Below, piece by piece: positions 49,111 to 58,027 of a stretch of DNA of 64,000 nt. The DNA is from Acidobacteriota bacterium. GTDB lineage: Bacteria > Acidobacteriota > Blastocatellia > RBC074. A program made the position numbers and the translations under genes. Positions within the stretch are counted from its first letter, which is position 1; each line of letters begins with the position of its first letter. The stretch spans positions 229,637-293,636 of the forward strand of contig JAFDVI010000005.1 in NCBI GenBank assembly GCA_018269055.1. The letters are read 5' to 3'. The notes below the pieces were generated by a model. That model was not told the DNA's origin and made no database searches. It worked only from the letters and a program-made list of their open reading frames with translations.

Positions 49111-50427
49111 ATGAAGTTTTTCGTTCCCCTAAAGCCAAACGTCATCCCCAAAGCTTCGGCGACTGACGATTTCGATGCGGAAGAAGGCGATAGCGTAGAG
49201 GATGTGCAAGCCAGGTATATTTTCTGGCGCGCGCTGTTCTGGTTGATTATGGCCTTTGCGGTGCAAACCGTCGCCAGTTTGTCGCCCGAAACCGTCGAAT
49301 CGCTTTATTCCCAGAATGTTTATTACTATCTGGTGCGCTGGTTGTCGGCGGCGAATAAATTCGTTCCGAAACCGATTGGCGAAATTCTGCTGGTCGGCAT
49401 CATTCTCTGGTATATCGGATTTACACTTTGGTATTTGGGAAGAGCGTTTCGGCGCGAAACCAGTCTGCTGGATGTTCTGAAAGTGTTGGTGTTGCAACTG
49501 GCCTGGTTGTTTACGGTCGCCTTTGCCGCATTTCTGTTGATGTGGGGGTTGAATTATCAGCGCCAACCCATTGAAGACCGGATGAATTTGGATATTCGCG
49601 CGCCAGGCCGACAGGAACTATTCGACGTCGGCCAGCGAATCGTCGCAGGCATCAATCGAAATTTTTCCACGCGCGAAGCCGCCAGCGCGACCGGTAGCAG
49701 CATGATGACCATTGGGCAACCGAGGCTTTATCAAGCGATTGAAAATTCTTTCCAGCTTGAGCCTTCGTTGGGCACTGCCAGTCAGGGAGGTTTCAGCGAT
49801 CCGAAGCCGCTGATGTTTTCCAGCGTCGCCAACTGGTTGGACATTCGGGCTGTTTATATCCCATACACCGGCGAAGCCACTTACAACGACAAGCTGCTGG
49901 ATTGCGATTTGCCGTTTGCCATTGCGCATTCCAAAGCGCATCAGCGCGGATTGGCCCGCGAAGACGAAGCCAACTTCATCGCGTTTGTCATTTGCATCAA
50001 ATCGAATGAGCCGTATGTTCGATACTCCGGTTATCTGCACGCGCTGAAGGTGCTGGATTTTCTGGCGAAAAGCGATGTGCAGGACACGCAGGCAATCAAA
50101 GCGCAAATCGCCGCTGGCCCGGCGGCGGACGTCAGGGCGCGCGAGACTTTTGGGACAAGAATGAAAAGTTCCACCTTCGCGCCAATCGCCGACAGCGTCA
50201 TCAACATTTACCTGCGCGCCAATCGGATTCGCGGCGGATTGAAGAACTTCAGCGAAGACACTCCGCTGATCGTCAATTATATGTTGAAGAATCCCGATAC
50301 AGTGCCAATCCCGCAAGGAGCGTCACCGACAGGCAGCCCGGCGCCAACAGGCAGTTCGGCTGTACCGACAGGCGGCACAGCAGCGCCAAGACCAACGACG
50401 TTTCCGACTCCATACCCACCAAGATGA
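49111..50427 (+). CDS. DUF3810 family membrane protein, peptidase-like motif altered
   Basis: A 438-residue membrane protein with three hydrophobic helices in the first ~150 residues (IFWRALFWLIMAFAV, IGEILLVGIILWYIGFTLWY, LQLAWLFTVAFAAFLLMW), then a soluble domain. The motif AIAHSKAHQRGLAREDEANF matches DUF3810, whose members usually read HExxH here. In this copy Ser replaces the Glu, so it may be inactive as a metallopeptidase. A Pro/Thr/Gly-rich tail (about 395-438) closes the protein. Its stop overlaps the start of the squalene-hopene cyclase by 4 nt (ATGA). Confidence 0.78.
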   Translation: MKFFVPLKPNVIPKASATDDFDAEEGDSVEDVQARYIFWRALFWLIMAFAVQTVASLSPETVESLYSQNVYYYLVRWLSAANKFVPKPIGEILLVGIILWYIGFTLWYLGRAFRRETSLLDVLKVLVLQLAWLFTVAFAAFLLMWGLNYQRQPIEDRMNLDIRAPGRQELFDVGQRIVAGINRNFSTREAASATGSSMMTIGQPRLYQAIENSFQLEPSLGTASQGGFSDPKPLMFSSVANWLDIRAVYIPYTGEATYNDKLLDCDLPFAIAHSKAHQRGLAREDEANFIAFVICIKSNEPYVRYSGYLHALKVLDFLAKSDVQDTQAIKAQIAAGPAADVRARETFGTRMKSSTFAPIADSVINIYLRANRIRGGLKNFSEDTPLIVNYMLKNPDTVPIPQGASPTGSPAPTGSSAVPTGGTAAPRPTTFPTPYPPR

Positions 50428-52415
50428 GCATTCAAGCAGCCGTCAAACAATTTGAGCAATCGCGTTTGGCCGATGCCGTAAATCGCGCGCAAGAGTACCT
50501 GCTTAACCAGCAAAATCTGGAAGGGTTTTGGTGGGCGGAACTTGAAGCCAACGTCACACTGACGGCGGAATACGTCATGTTGCACCGCATTTTGATGCAC
50601 GCGGATGCGCGCAATGCGTTTAGCTGCGGCCACAACCGCGAAGCGCAAATTCAGCAAATGGCGCGTTACATTTTGCGGCAGCAATGTTCGCACGGAGGTT
50701 GGGAGCTATTTTATGGCGACGGCGGAGAAATCAGCACGACGATCGAAGCGTACTTTGCGTTGAAACTGGCTGGCTACAGCGAAACCGAATTGCCGATGCA
50801 GCAGGCGCGCAAATTCATTCTGGAACGCGGAGGCCTGACAAAAGCGCGCGTATTCACCAAACTGCATCTGGCTTTGTTCGGCGCCTATCCCTGGGATGGA
50901 ATCCCGACATTACCGCCGTGGTTTATGTTTTTGCCCGCGTGGGTTCCGTTCAACGTGTATTCGATGGCGAGTTGGGCGCGCTCTTCGACAGTTCCGTTGC
51001 TGATCGTCATTGATAAAAAGCCTGTTTATGACCTTGGAATTTTTGCCGAAGAATTATTTGTCGAAGGCGGCCAAGCCAACGCTGACACCAGTTTGAAAAA
51101 CAGTGAAGGCACAACCATCGGCAATGTCTTTTTGACCGCGGACAAAGTTTTGAAGGCTTTGAATCAAATCAACTTTGTGCCTTTTCGACAGGCAGGAATC
51201 CGGGCTGCCGAACGCTGGGTGATCGAACGCCAGGACACATCGGGAGATTGGGCTGGCATCGTTCCGGCGATGCTGAATTCGATTCTGATGTTTCATGCGC
51301 TCGGCTATTCGGCGCAACACCCATACATCAAACGCGGCCTGGATGCGCTCGACCGGTTTTGCATCGAAGAAGGCTCGATGAGCGATTCCGAGTTGCCGCA
51401 GTATTTGCGCCTGCAACCATGCATTTCGCCGACCTGGGATACGGCGTTGGGATTGACGGCGCTGCTGGATTCGGGAGCTTCGCCGAACGACACGCGCATC
51501 AAAACCGCTGGCGAATGGTTGCTGACCAAGCAGATATTTCGCTACGGCGATTGGGCTGTGTACAACCGCCGAGGCAAACCCGCCGGGTGGGCGTTCGAGT
51601 TTTACAACGACTATTACCCCGATGTTGACGATACGGCGGCGGTGATTATGGCTTTGCTGGCGGTGAAAACCGGCGATGATGAGTACAAACTCGAAGCCTG
51701 CCGCGCGGCCACCGAATGGGTGATGACGATGCAATGCAAAGCCGGTGGCTGGGCGGCATTCGACATTGATAACACCAACGACCTGTGGAACCAGATGCCG
51801 TACGGCGATCTGAAGGCGATGATTGATCCGCCGACGGCGGATCTGACCGGGCGCGTGCTGGAACTGCTGGGCCACTGGCAATCCAGACACAACGAAAAAC
51901 TTTACCGCGATTCCGACGTTCAACGCGCCATCGCGTTTTTGCTCAGTTTGCAAGAACCGGACGGTTCGTGGTGGGGACGCTGGGGAGTCAATTACATTTA
52001 CGGCACGTACCTGGCGCTGGTTGGATTACGCTCCATCGCTCCGCACACCGGGTTTGATATGAGTTGCGACCGCGTCACACAAGCCGCCACTTGGCTGCGC
52101 AGCGTGCAAAACGCGGACGGCGGCTGGGGCGAAACCTGCGGTTCGTACAAGAATCCCGAACTTCGCGGCAAAGGCCCCAGCACGCCTTCGCAAACCGCTT
52201 GGGCGCTGATCGGCTTGATGGCCGCCGGAGATTATGAAAGCGATTCGGTCAAACAGGGAATTGAATACCTGCTGAGCAAGCAAAACGCCGACGGCAGTTG
52301 GCCCGAAGCCGAATTCACCGGCACGGGCTTTCCCGGTCACTTCTATATCAACTATCATCAGTACAGGAACCAATTTCCATTGACGGCACTTGGACGATAT
52401 TCGCGACAATTTTGA
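50424..52415 (+). CDS. shc: Squalene-hopene cyclase
   Basis: A 663-residue class II triterpene cyclase that turns squalene into hopene/hopanol, the first step of hopanoid synthesis; it is monotopic on the membrane. The catalytic motif DVDD is at 400-403. Several QW motifs occur: QQNLEGFWW, QDTSGDWAG, QCKAGGWAAF, QEPDGSWWGRWG, QNADGGWGE and QNADGSWPE. PPWFMFLPAWVPFNVYSM is typical. Length is normal. Translation is coupled to the upstream DUF3810 gene by an ATGA overlap, an unusual pairing. Confidence 0.96.
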   Translation: MSIQAAVKQFEQSRLADAVNRAQEYLLNQQNLEGFWWAELEANVTLTAEYVMLHRILMHADARNAFSCGHNREAQIQQMARYILRQQCSHGGWELFYGDGGEISTTIEAYFALKLAGYSETELPMQQARKFILERGGLTKARVFTKLHLALFGAYPWDGIPTLPPWFMFLPAWVPFNVYSMASWARSSTVPLLIVIDKKPVYDLGIFAEELFVEGGQANADTSLKNSEGTTIGNVFLTADKVLKALNQINFVPFRQAGIRAAERWVIERQDTSGDWAGIVPAMLNSILMFHALGYSAQHPYIKRGLDALDRFCIEEGSMSDSELPQYLRLQPCISPTWDTALGLTALLDSGASPNDTRIKTAGEWLLTKQIFRYGDWAVYNRRGKPAGWAFEFYNDYYPDVDDTAAVIMALLAVKTGDDEYKLEACRAATEWVMTMQCKAGGWAAFDIDNTNDLWNQMPYGDLKAMIDPPTADLTGRVLELLGHWQSRHNEKLYRDSDVQRAIAFLLSLQEPDGSWWGRWGVNYIYGTYLALVGLRSIAPHTGFDMSCDRVTQAATWLRSVQNADGGWGETCGSYKNPELRGKGPSTPSQTAWALIGLMAAGDYESDSVKQGIEYLLSKQNADGSWPEAEFTGTGFPGHFYINYHQYRNQFPLTALGRYSRQF

Positions 52416-52602
52416 AGGGTAATGCGACGTAACTGTTGGAAGTTCCGGTGTCGGTAATTCTTCGTTGAACTGGTAACTTATTCCAACCTATCGCGTTATT
52501 GGTAAGAATCGCTGTTGGCGTCAAACTTGCCTATTAAACCCAAACACGAAATTTAACTACCAAAAAATTCGATAACCCAAAAGACTCTCCCGGAGACTGG
52601 AA

Positions 52603-55266
52603 ATGACGATGGAAGAATCGGTAACTACGTACGAAGGCTCTTTGCTGTGGACGCTGGAAGAAATCAGTCACCAAGTTTCAAACAGTGGGAATCCGGCGGA
52701 AACGCTGGCGAACATTGTGAAGTTGATTCAGCAGCGGTTTGCGACGGATGTGTGTTCGGTCTACCTGTTGGAACCGGATCGCTCGACATTGGTGTTGGCG
52801 GCGACGGTTGGGTTGCGGCAGGAAGGAATTGGCCGTGTGCGAATGCGCCTGAATGAGGGTTTGGTCGGATTGGTGGCGGAGCAGTTACGGCCGCAGGTGT
52901 TTGAAGATGCGATGATTCATCCGCGGTTCAAATACTTCCCCGAAGCGGGCGAAGATGCCTACCACTCGTTTTTGGGTGTCCCCTTGATTGATCGCGGTTT
53001 GTTGCAAGGCGTGCTGGTGGTGCAAACCTCTGAAGTTCGTTTGTTCGGACAGGACGAAGTCCGAATGTTGACGACGGCGGGAACGCAAGTAGCGCCAGTG
53101 GTCAGCGAAGCGCGCGCATTGGGGCAGTTTGTTGCTCCGGCACATCAACGTTTACAGGCGTTAGCCAAAAATTTGTGGTGGAGTTGGGATGACGATACGA
53201 CGCGTCTCTTCCGGGAACTGGATCCTGTTTTATGGCGCGAAGTGGATTACAACCCGATTGCGCTGCTGGAACGAATACCGATTGATAAGCTGGAAGAGCG
53301 GGCTTCGCAGTTGGCGCTGCACAGCCGCATCAATTACGCCTACCGCCGGATGCAGGAATACCTGAAGTCAAAACATACCTGGGGAGCGCGGCACGCTGGG
53401 GTATTGTGGGCGCGTCCGGTGGCGTATTTTTCCGCCGAATTCGGATTGCACGAATCCATTCCGATTTATTCCGGCGGGTTGGGCATTCTGGCGGGCGATC
53501 ATCTGAAAAGCGCTTCGGATTTGGGAATTCCGCTGGTGGGCATCGGATTGTTTTACGATCAGGGATACTTCAAACAGCGGCTCGATTTGGAAGGTTGGCA
53601 GCAGGAAGAATACATCGAAGTGGACAGCCGCTTGCTGCCGCTGCAACCGGCGCTGACGCCCAACGGCGATCCCGTTATGGTAACGATTGAAACGCGAACC
53701 GGCACGATTGCCGCGCGCGTTTGGAAAATTTCCGTTGGCCGCATCACGCTGTATTTGCTGGATTCCGATGTGGAAGGGAATCAACCGGAAGATCGCGAAC
53801 TGACGGCGCGACTGTATGGAGGTGACAACCGCGTTCGCATTCGCCAGGAACTGTTGCTGGGAGTCGGCGGGGTTCGGGCGTTGAAGGCTTTGGGAATTTC
53901 GCCGGGGGTGACGCATCTGAACGAAGGCCACAGCGCCTTTGCCAGTTTGGAATTGGTTCGCCAGCGAATGATTACAGAAGGCATCAGCGCGGACGAAGCC
54001 ATGCGCCGCGTGTCTTCGCAAATTGTTTTCACCACGCACACGCCTGTTCCAGCCGGTCACGACCGGTTTTCCGCCCAACTGATCGAAGAACATTTGGGGC
54101 CGCTCGCCGAAGCTTTGGGGCTGAACCACGATCAATTGATGGCCTGGGGGCGAGAGGATGCTTACAACCCCAATGAAGAATTTTGCATGACGGTGCTGGC
54201 GCTAAAACTTTCGCGTCGCGCCAACGCGGTGTCTTCGCTGCACGGACAGGTGTCCCGCGCAATGTGGACATTGCTGTTTCCGGGCAAAGCCGAAGAAGAC
54301 GTGCCAATTGGCCACATTACCAACGGCGTTCACGTGCCGACGTGGCTTGCGCCGCAAATGCACCAGGTTTACGACCGGCACTTCGGTCCCGATTGGCCCA
54401 CGCGCTATGGCAAACCTGGATTTTGGGAACCCATCGAAGATGTAGACGATGGCGAGTTATGGGAAACGCACCAAACGCTGAAAGTCCAATTGATCGAAAC
54501 CGCTCGGCGACAGGCGGCGCAATATGCCAAAAAGCGTGGCGAATCGCCGGAATTCATCGCGCAGTTGCAGAAAGCCTTGAGCCTGGATGCGCTGACGATT
54601 GGTTTTGCGCGACGTTTTGCCACCTACAAACGCGCCAATCTGATTTTGCAGGACATCGAAGCCCTGGCCGGTTTGGTCAACGATCCGCAGCGACCGATTC
54701 AGTTCGTTTTCGCCGGAAAAGCGCATCCGCACGATCAGCCGGGCAAACAGATTTTGCAACAGATTGCCCAACTCATGCGCGATCCGCGCTTTGCGGGCAA
54801 GCTGTTGTTTGTCGAAGATTACGACATCAATCTGGGCCGGCATCTGGTGCAAGGGGTGGATGTATGGCTGAACAATCCGCGCAGGCCGCTTGAGGCATCG
54901 GGAACCAGCGGCCAGAAAGTAGTGCTCAATGGCGGGTTGAATCTTTCAATTTTGGATGGCTGGTGGGCCGAAGCGTATGACGGGCTGAACGGCTTCGCGA
55001 TTGGCATGGGCGAAACGCATTCCTCCATCGAGGTGCATGATTCGCGCGACGGCGAAGCGTTGGCCAAAGTCTTGCGCGATGAAGTCATTCCGCTCTATTA
55101 CAACCGCGACCGTGACGGGCTGCCGCGAAATTGGATCGCTCGTATGAAGCGCGCCATCCGCACCTTGGGCTGGCGGTTCAGCGCCGACCGTATGGTGATG
55201 GATTACGTGCTCAATTCTTACATCCCCGCCGCAGGCGGAACCAGTTGTGACGCCAGACGCTCTTAA
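52603..55266 (+). CDS. Alpha-glucan phosphorylase with N-terminal GAF domain
   Basis: An 887-residue fusion. Residues about 20-175 form a GAF domain like that of PtsP (DVCSVYLLEPDRSTLVLAA, GLVGLVAEQLRP, YHSFLGVPLIDRG, GVLVVQTSEVRLF). From about 190 onward is a glycogen/starch phosphorylase of the TIGR02094 type: YFSAEFGLHESIPIYSGGLG, HLNEGHSAFA, TTHTPVPAGHDRF, ITNGVHVPTW and the PLP-lysine region EASGTSGQKVVLNGGLN. It releases glucose-1-phosphate from glucan. The GAF part could sense a ligand or redox state. GGAG precedes the ATG. Confidence 0.93.
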   Translation: MTMEESVTTYEGSLLWTLEEISHQVSNSGNPAETLANIVKLIQQRFATDVCSVYLLEPDRSTLVLAATVGLRQEGIGRVRMRLNEGLVGLVAEQLRPQVFEDAMIHPRFKYFPEAGEDAYHSFLGVPLIDRGLLQGVLVVQTSEVRLFGQDEVRMLTTAGTQVAPVVSEARALGQFVAPAHQRLQALAKNLWWSWDDDTTRLFRELDPVLWREVDYNPIALLERIPIDKLEERASQLALHSRINYAYRRMQEYLKSKHTWGARHAGVLWARPVAYFSAEFGLHESIPIYSGGLGILAGDHLKSASDLGIPLVGIGLFYDQGYFKQRLDLEGWQQEEYIEVDSRLLPLQPALTPNGDPVMVTIETRTGTIAARVWKISVGRITLYLLDSDVEGNQPEDRELTARLYGGDNRVRIRQELLLGVGGVRALKALGISPGVTHLNEGHSAFASLELVRQRMITEGISADEAMRRVSSQIVFTTHTPVPAGHDRFSAQLIEEHLGPLAEALGLNHDQLMAWGREDAYNPNEEFCMTVLALKLSRRANAVSSLHGQVSRAMWTLLFPGKAEEDVPIGHITNGVHVPTWLAPQMHQVYDRHFGPDWPTRYGKPGFWEPIEDVDDGELWETHQTLKVQLIETARRQAAQYAKKRGESPEFIAQLQKALSLDALTIGFARRFATYKRANLILQDIEALAGLVNDPQRPIQFVFAGKAHPHDQPGKQILQQIAQLMRDPRFAGKLLFVEDYDINLGRHLVQGVDVWLNNPRRPLEASGTSGQKVVLNGGLNLSILDGWWAEAYDGLNGFAIGMGETHSSIEVHDSRDGEALAKVLRDEVIPLYYNRDRDGLPRNWIARMKRAIRTLGWRFSADRMVMDYVLNSYIPAAGGTSCDARRS

Positions 55267-55402
55267 GATGGGCAAAGGGGAATGACACCCGCAGCAGATA
55301 ACACAAGCAAATAGCGGCACTTATCTCTTTGCTCAGTCTGTTACGCTACGCGCAATTTGACTTGGCATTCACACCCTGTGAGCCAAGTAACACAAAAAAG
55401 TC

Positions 55403-55430
55403 TTGCAACGGATTTTCTCTGCGCTATACT
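55403..55430 (+). promoter_or_regulatory. Possible sigma-70-type promoter
   Basis: TTGCAA (55403-55408) and TATACT (55425-55430) are 16 bp apart; the second matches five of six consensus bases. Confidence 0.4.
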
Positions 55431-55642
55431 CCGCCGCGTTTTCAGGGGAAAACAGCTCAGCTAATTGCAAATCATCATTTCGTGGGAACAAGATTGACGA
55501 AGAATTGCCGCAAGCCATCGGCTAAATCTCTTTGATTCACGTTGAAATCCAAGCGCAGCCGCGACAATCTGCCAAAGTAGCAGTTTGTCAACCAGCCTGA
55601 CGCATTGACTTTACCCGGCTCAAGCCTCCCTGAGCGTTTCAA

Positions 55643-55660
55643 CGCTAAGTTCGCTTAGCG
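55643..55660 (+). promoter_or_regulatory. UUCG-capped hairpin in a long leader
   Basis: CGCTAAG pairs perfectly with CTTAGCG around a TTCG tetraloop. No T-run follows. It lies about 120 bp before the next start codon. Confidence 0.5.
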
Positions 55661-55780
55661 CTCCGCAAATCCACCCGTACACGACCGTTTGCTGCGGTCG
55701 CCACGATCTCCGCATCCCGTTACTCAATACTCAGTGATTGAGCCAACCTTGAATCATGATTTTCAGAAGGGAGAATCAAC

Positions 55781-57925
55781 ATGCCACAAAAAGAAACCAA
55801 AGGACGCGACGTTCGATTGAACGTCGCTGCAAATCTGCTTGAATCAAAAGGAGCAGAAAAACTTCCTCGAAGTGCAGCTTATGTTTTTGCCGCAGGAGGG
55901 CGCTTGTTGGCGCGGAAAGCGCTGGATGAAAAGGGCGCGGCGGCGCTCAGTTTTCGCAGTGCCGACCAGGGAAGCCGCGTGCGCGTGCTGGTCGGGCCGG
56001 ACGTTGACGAAAAAGACATTACCGTTGACGGCTTGCTGCGGCGTGGTGCAACGGAAAAATCCGTGAGGGTAGATGCTGGAAACCTGACGCCGTCACTGGA
56101 TTTTCAAATCATCCCGAGCGTATGGAAATGCTGGTTGCTGGGTTTGTGCTTCGTGCGCGGCACGCTGCTCAAACGGGTGAACAGCGGAGGCGTGTCACTT
56201 GATCTGCCAGTGTGCAATGCAACCGTCGAAGTTTACGAAGTTGATCCGCTGTTCATTCTGATTCCAAAACTGCCCGACATAGACATTGAGCGCATACGCG
56301 ATTTCATCCTCAACCCTCCGCCGCTGCCCGATCCACCGATTGAATTGCCAGGGCCATTTCCGCCATTTGACGGGCCGGTTCCAGTTCCGGGACCTGATCC
56401 CGCGCCTGATTTCCGATTGTCGCGCAATGTACGAACTACCAGCCTGACGACCAACGCGGCAACAGCGGATACCGCACACGTAACGCAAATCAGCCTTGCG
56501 GGCGCGACAGATTTACAATTCCAGGCGCGGACCGCCAGCATTCCGGCGTTGCGCAACATCCTGATCAATCACGCGGAACTGGTTCGTCCGATTTTCTGCA
56601 TTTTGTTTCCAAGGTTGGTCACGACGCAGTTGGTGGCGACAGCGACGACGGACGAATGCGGCCATTTCCAAACCTTCTTTTTCCGAGGTTGCCTGAACCC
56701 GGACACGCCGGATTTGTACTTCAAAGCCAAACAGCGACTGTTCGGATTTTTCGATGTGACGATTTACGCGCCGACGCCGATTGCCTGCTACACGCATTGG
56801 AATTACGTCTGCGGCACCGAAGTTACCCTGATCACCACAAATCCGCTGGCCAGAACCTGCCCGCCGTGCCCGCCAATCGTAGCGCCGAATAATTGGGTGC
56901 TAGTGATGGCCATCGGCAATCATCCGCTCAGCCGGATTCGCGGCACAGGGCAAACTTTGCAGGGGACGACCAACGCCACAAACATCGGTTTGACCGATGG
57001 AGACGCGCCATTCGGTGGATTGCTGCGGTTGCGGATCGAATTCGATAACAGTCTGCGCGATGACCTGGATGTGAAGTTTTACCGCGTTTCGTGGCGTCAA
57101 GGCACATCAGGAACATTCACGCCGCTGACGGATGAATGCCACCGTCATTTCACGCATGAAGTCGGCGGCGATTTGATTCTGGAAGTCTTGTCGCTGGGGC
57201 CGCAGGTCGTCGGCGCGGCGCCCAATCTGTTCGAGATTCCGCCTGCGTTGCCGCCGCTGGGGCAATACAGCTTTCCGGATTTGCGCGAAGACCTGACCAA
57301 CGCCAAGTTCCCGACGAACACCTTTGCGCCGCCTGCGCAAGCCGGAAAGTATCAACTGAAGATTGATCTGTTCGACAGCACGGGCGCGCTGGTCAACGTC
57401 GCAACCAAAGGCATCAAGTATCGCGTACCGACCTCGACGGATTTATCCGGGACGATTTTTACCGAAGATGCAGCGGCGCTGGGTTTGGTGCAGGACGATG
57501 ACGGGGACGGACTGAACAGCTTTATCATGACGCTTCACGTTGACAACAACGTTTGCAGCGCCAGTATCGCCGCGCCGCTGCTCAATGGCAGTGTGGCCGC
57601 AGATGATTGCGGCGTGTTGAATTACCAGGACAGCGACACGGTGACGATGTCCTATACGGCTTCGCATCCGAATGCGTTTGCCACGTACAGTTTCGCCGTC
57701 GTGCGCGGTGTCAGCCCTGTGGTAGCCAGTGCCAGTGGCAATGCCAATACGGGCACTCCGTTTTCCATCGTGGATACCGTCAACAATTTGCGCAGCCCGG
57801 ATTGCCCTGTCGCAGGTTTCTCGGAAAACCTGTATGTCGCCGCAATGGCTACGAATGGGTGGGAACGGCTGAGCGGTTATGACGCCTCGGCGGTGCGCGC
57901 TTTTGTGCTCGCGCCTCAGTCATAG
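55781..57925 (+). CDS. Unrecognised 714-residue protein with Pro-rich linker
   Basis: I do not recognise this protein. It has no signal peptide, is mostly beta-rich by composition, and has a Pro-rich segment (about 180-215, with PPPLPDPPIELPGPFPPF). The first ~95 residues resemble a small beta-sandwich (SAAYVFAAGGRLLARKALDEKG, then GPDVDEKDITVDG). Cys-containing motifs (PVCNATVEVYEVDP, DECGHFQTFFFRGC, ARTCPPCPP) recur in the middle. The end reads like a carbohydrate- or peptide-binding beta-domain but no motif is firm. AAGGGAGA precedes the ATG. The next gene, 102 bp downstream, is also unknown, and the pair may work together. Confidence 0.7.
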   Translation: MPQKETKGRDVRLNVAANLLESKGAEKLPRSAAYVFAAGGRLLARKALDEKGAAALSFRSADQGSRVRVLVGPDVDEKDITVDGLLRRGATEKSVRVDAGNLTPSLDFQIIPSVWKCWLLGLCFVRGTLLKRVNSGGVSLDLPVCNATVEVYEVDPLFILIPKLPDIDIERIRDFILNPPPLPDPPIELPGPFPPFDGPVPVPGPDPAPDFRLSRNVRTTSLTTNAATADTAHVTQISLAGATDLQFQARTASIPALRNILINHAELVRPIFCILFPRLVTTQLVATATTDECGHFQTFFFRGCLNPDTPDLYFKAKQRLFGFFDVTIYAPTPIACYTHWNYVCGTEVTLITTNPLARTCPPCPPIVAPNNWVLVMAIGNHPLSRIRGTGQTLQGTTNATNIGLTDGDAPFGGLLRLRIEFDNSLRDDLDVKFYRVSWRQGTSGTFTPLTDECHRHFTHEVGGDLILEVLSLGPQVVGAAPNLFEIPPALPPLGQYSFPDLREDLTNAKFPTNTFAPPAQAGKYQLKIDLFDSTGALVNVATKGIKYRVPTSTDLSGTIFTEDAAALGLVQDDDGDGLNSFIMTLHVDNNVCSASIAAPLLNGSVAADDCGVLNYQDSDTVTMSYTASHPNAFATYSFAVVRGVSPVVASASGNANTGTPFSIVDTVNNLRSPDCPVAGFSENLYVAAMATNGWERLSGYDASAVRAFVLAPQS

Positions 57926-57972
57926 CGTCGGTCGGTTTAACCTGCCGATGTTTTTCTCAATCCGTCAATCGT

Positions 57973-57994
57973 GGGCAGATTGGAAAATCTGCCC
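57973..57994 (+). terminator. Intercistronic hairpin with GGAA tetraloop
   Basis: GGGCAGATT pairs perfectly with AATCTGCCC around GGAA. A short T-run follows after about ten bases and then the ribosome binding site of the next gene. It may be an attenuator or mRNA-processing site between two linked genes. Confidence 0.55.
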
Positions 57995-58027
57995 TACATT
58001 CAATTTTTGTAAAAGGAGTAATCAGCC

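Larger units (their letters stand above)
55267..55780. other. 514-bp gap, probable long leader of the next gene
   Basis: No gene recognised. It holds a possible promoter and a stable hairpin (listed separately) and ends with AAGGGAGA before the ATG of the next gene. If the promoter is used, the mRNA leader is about 340 nt. Confidence 0.5.
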
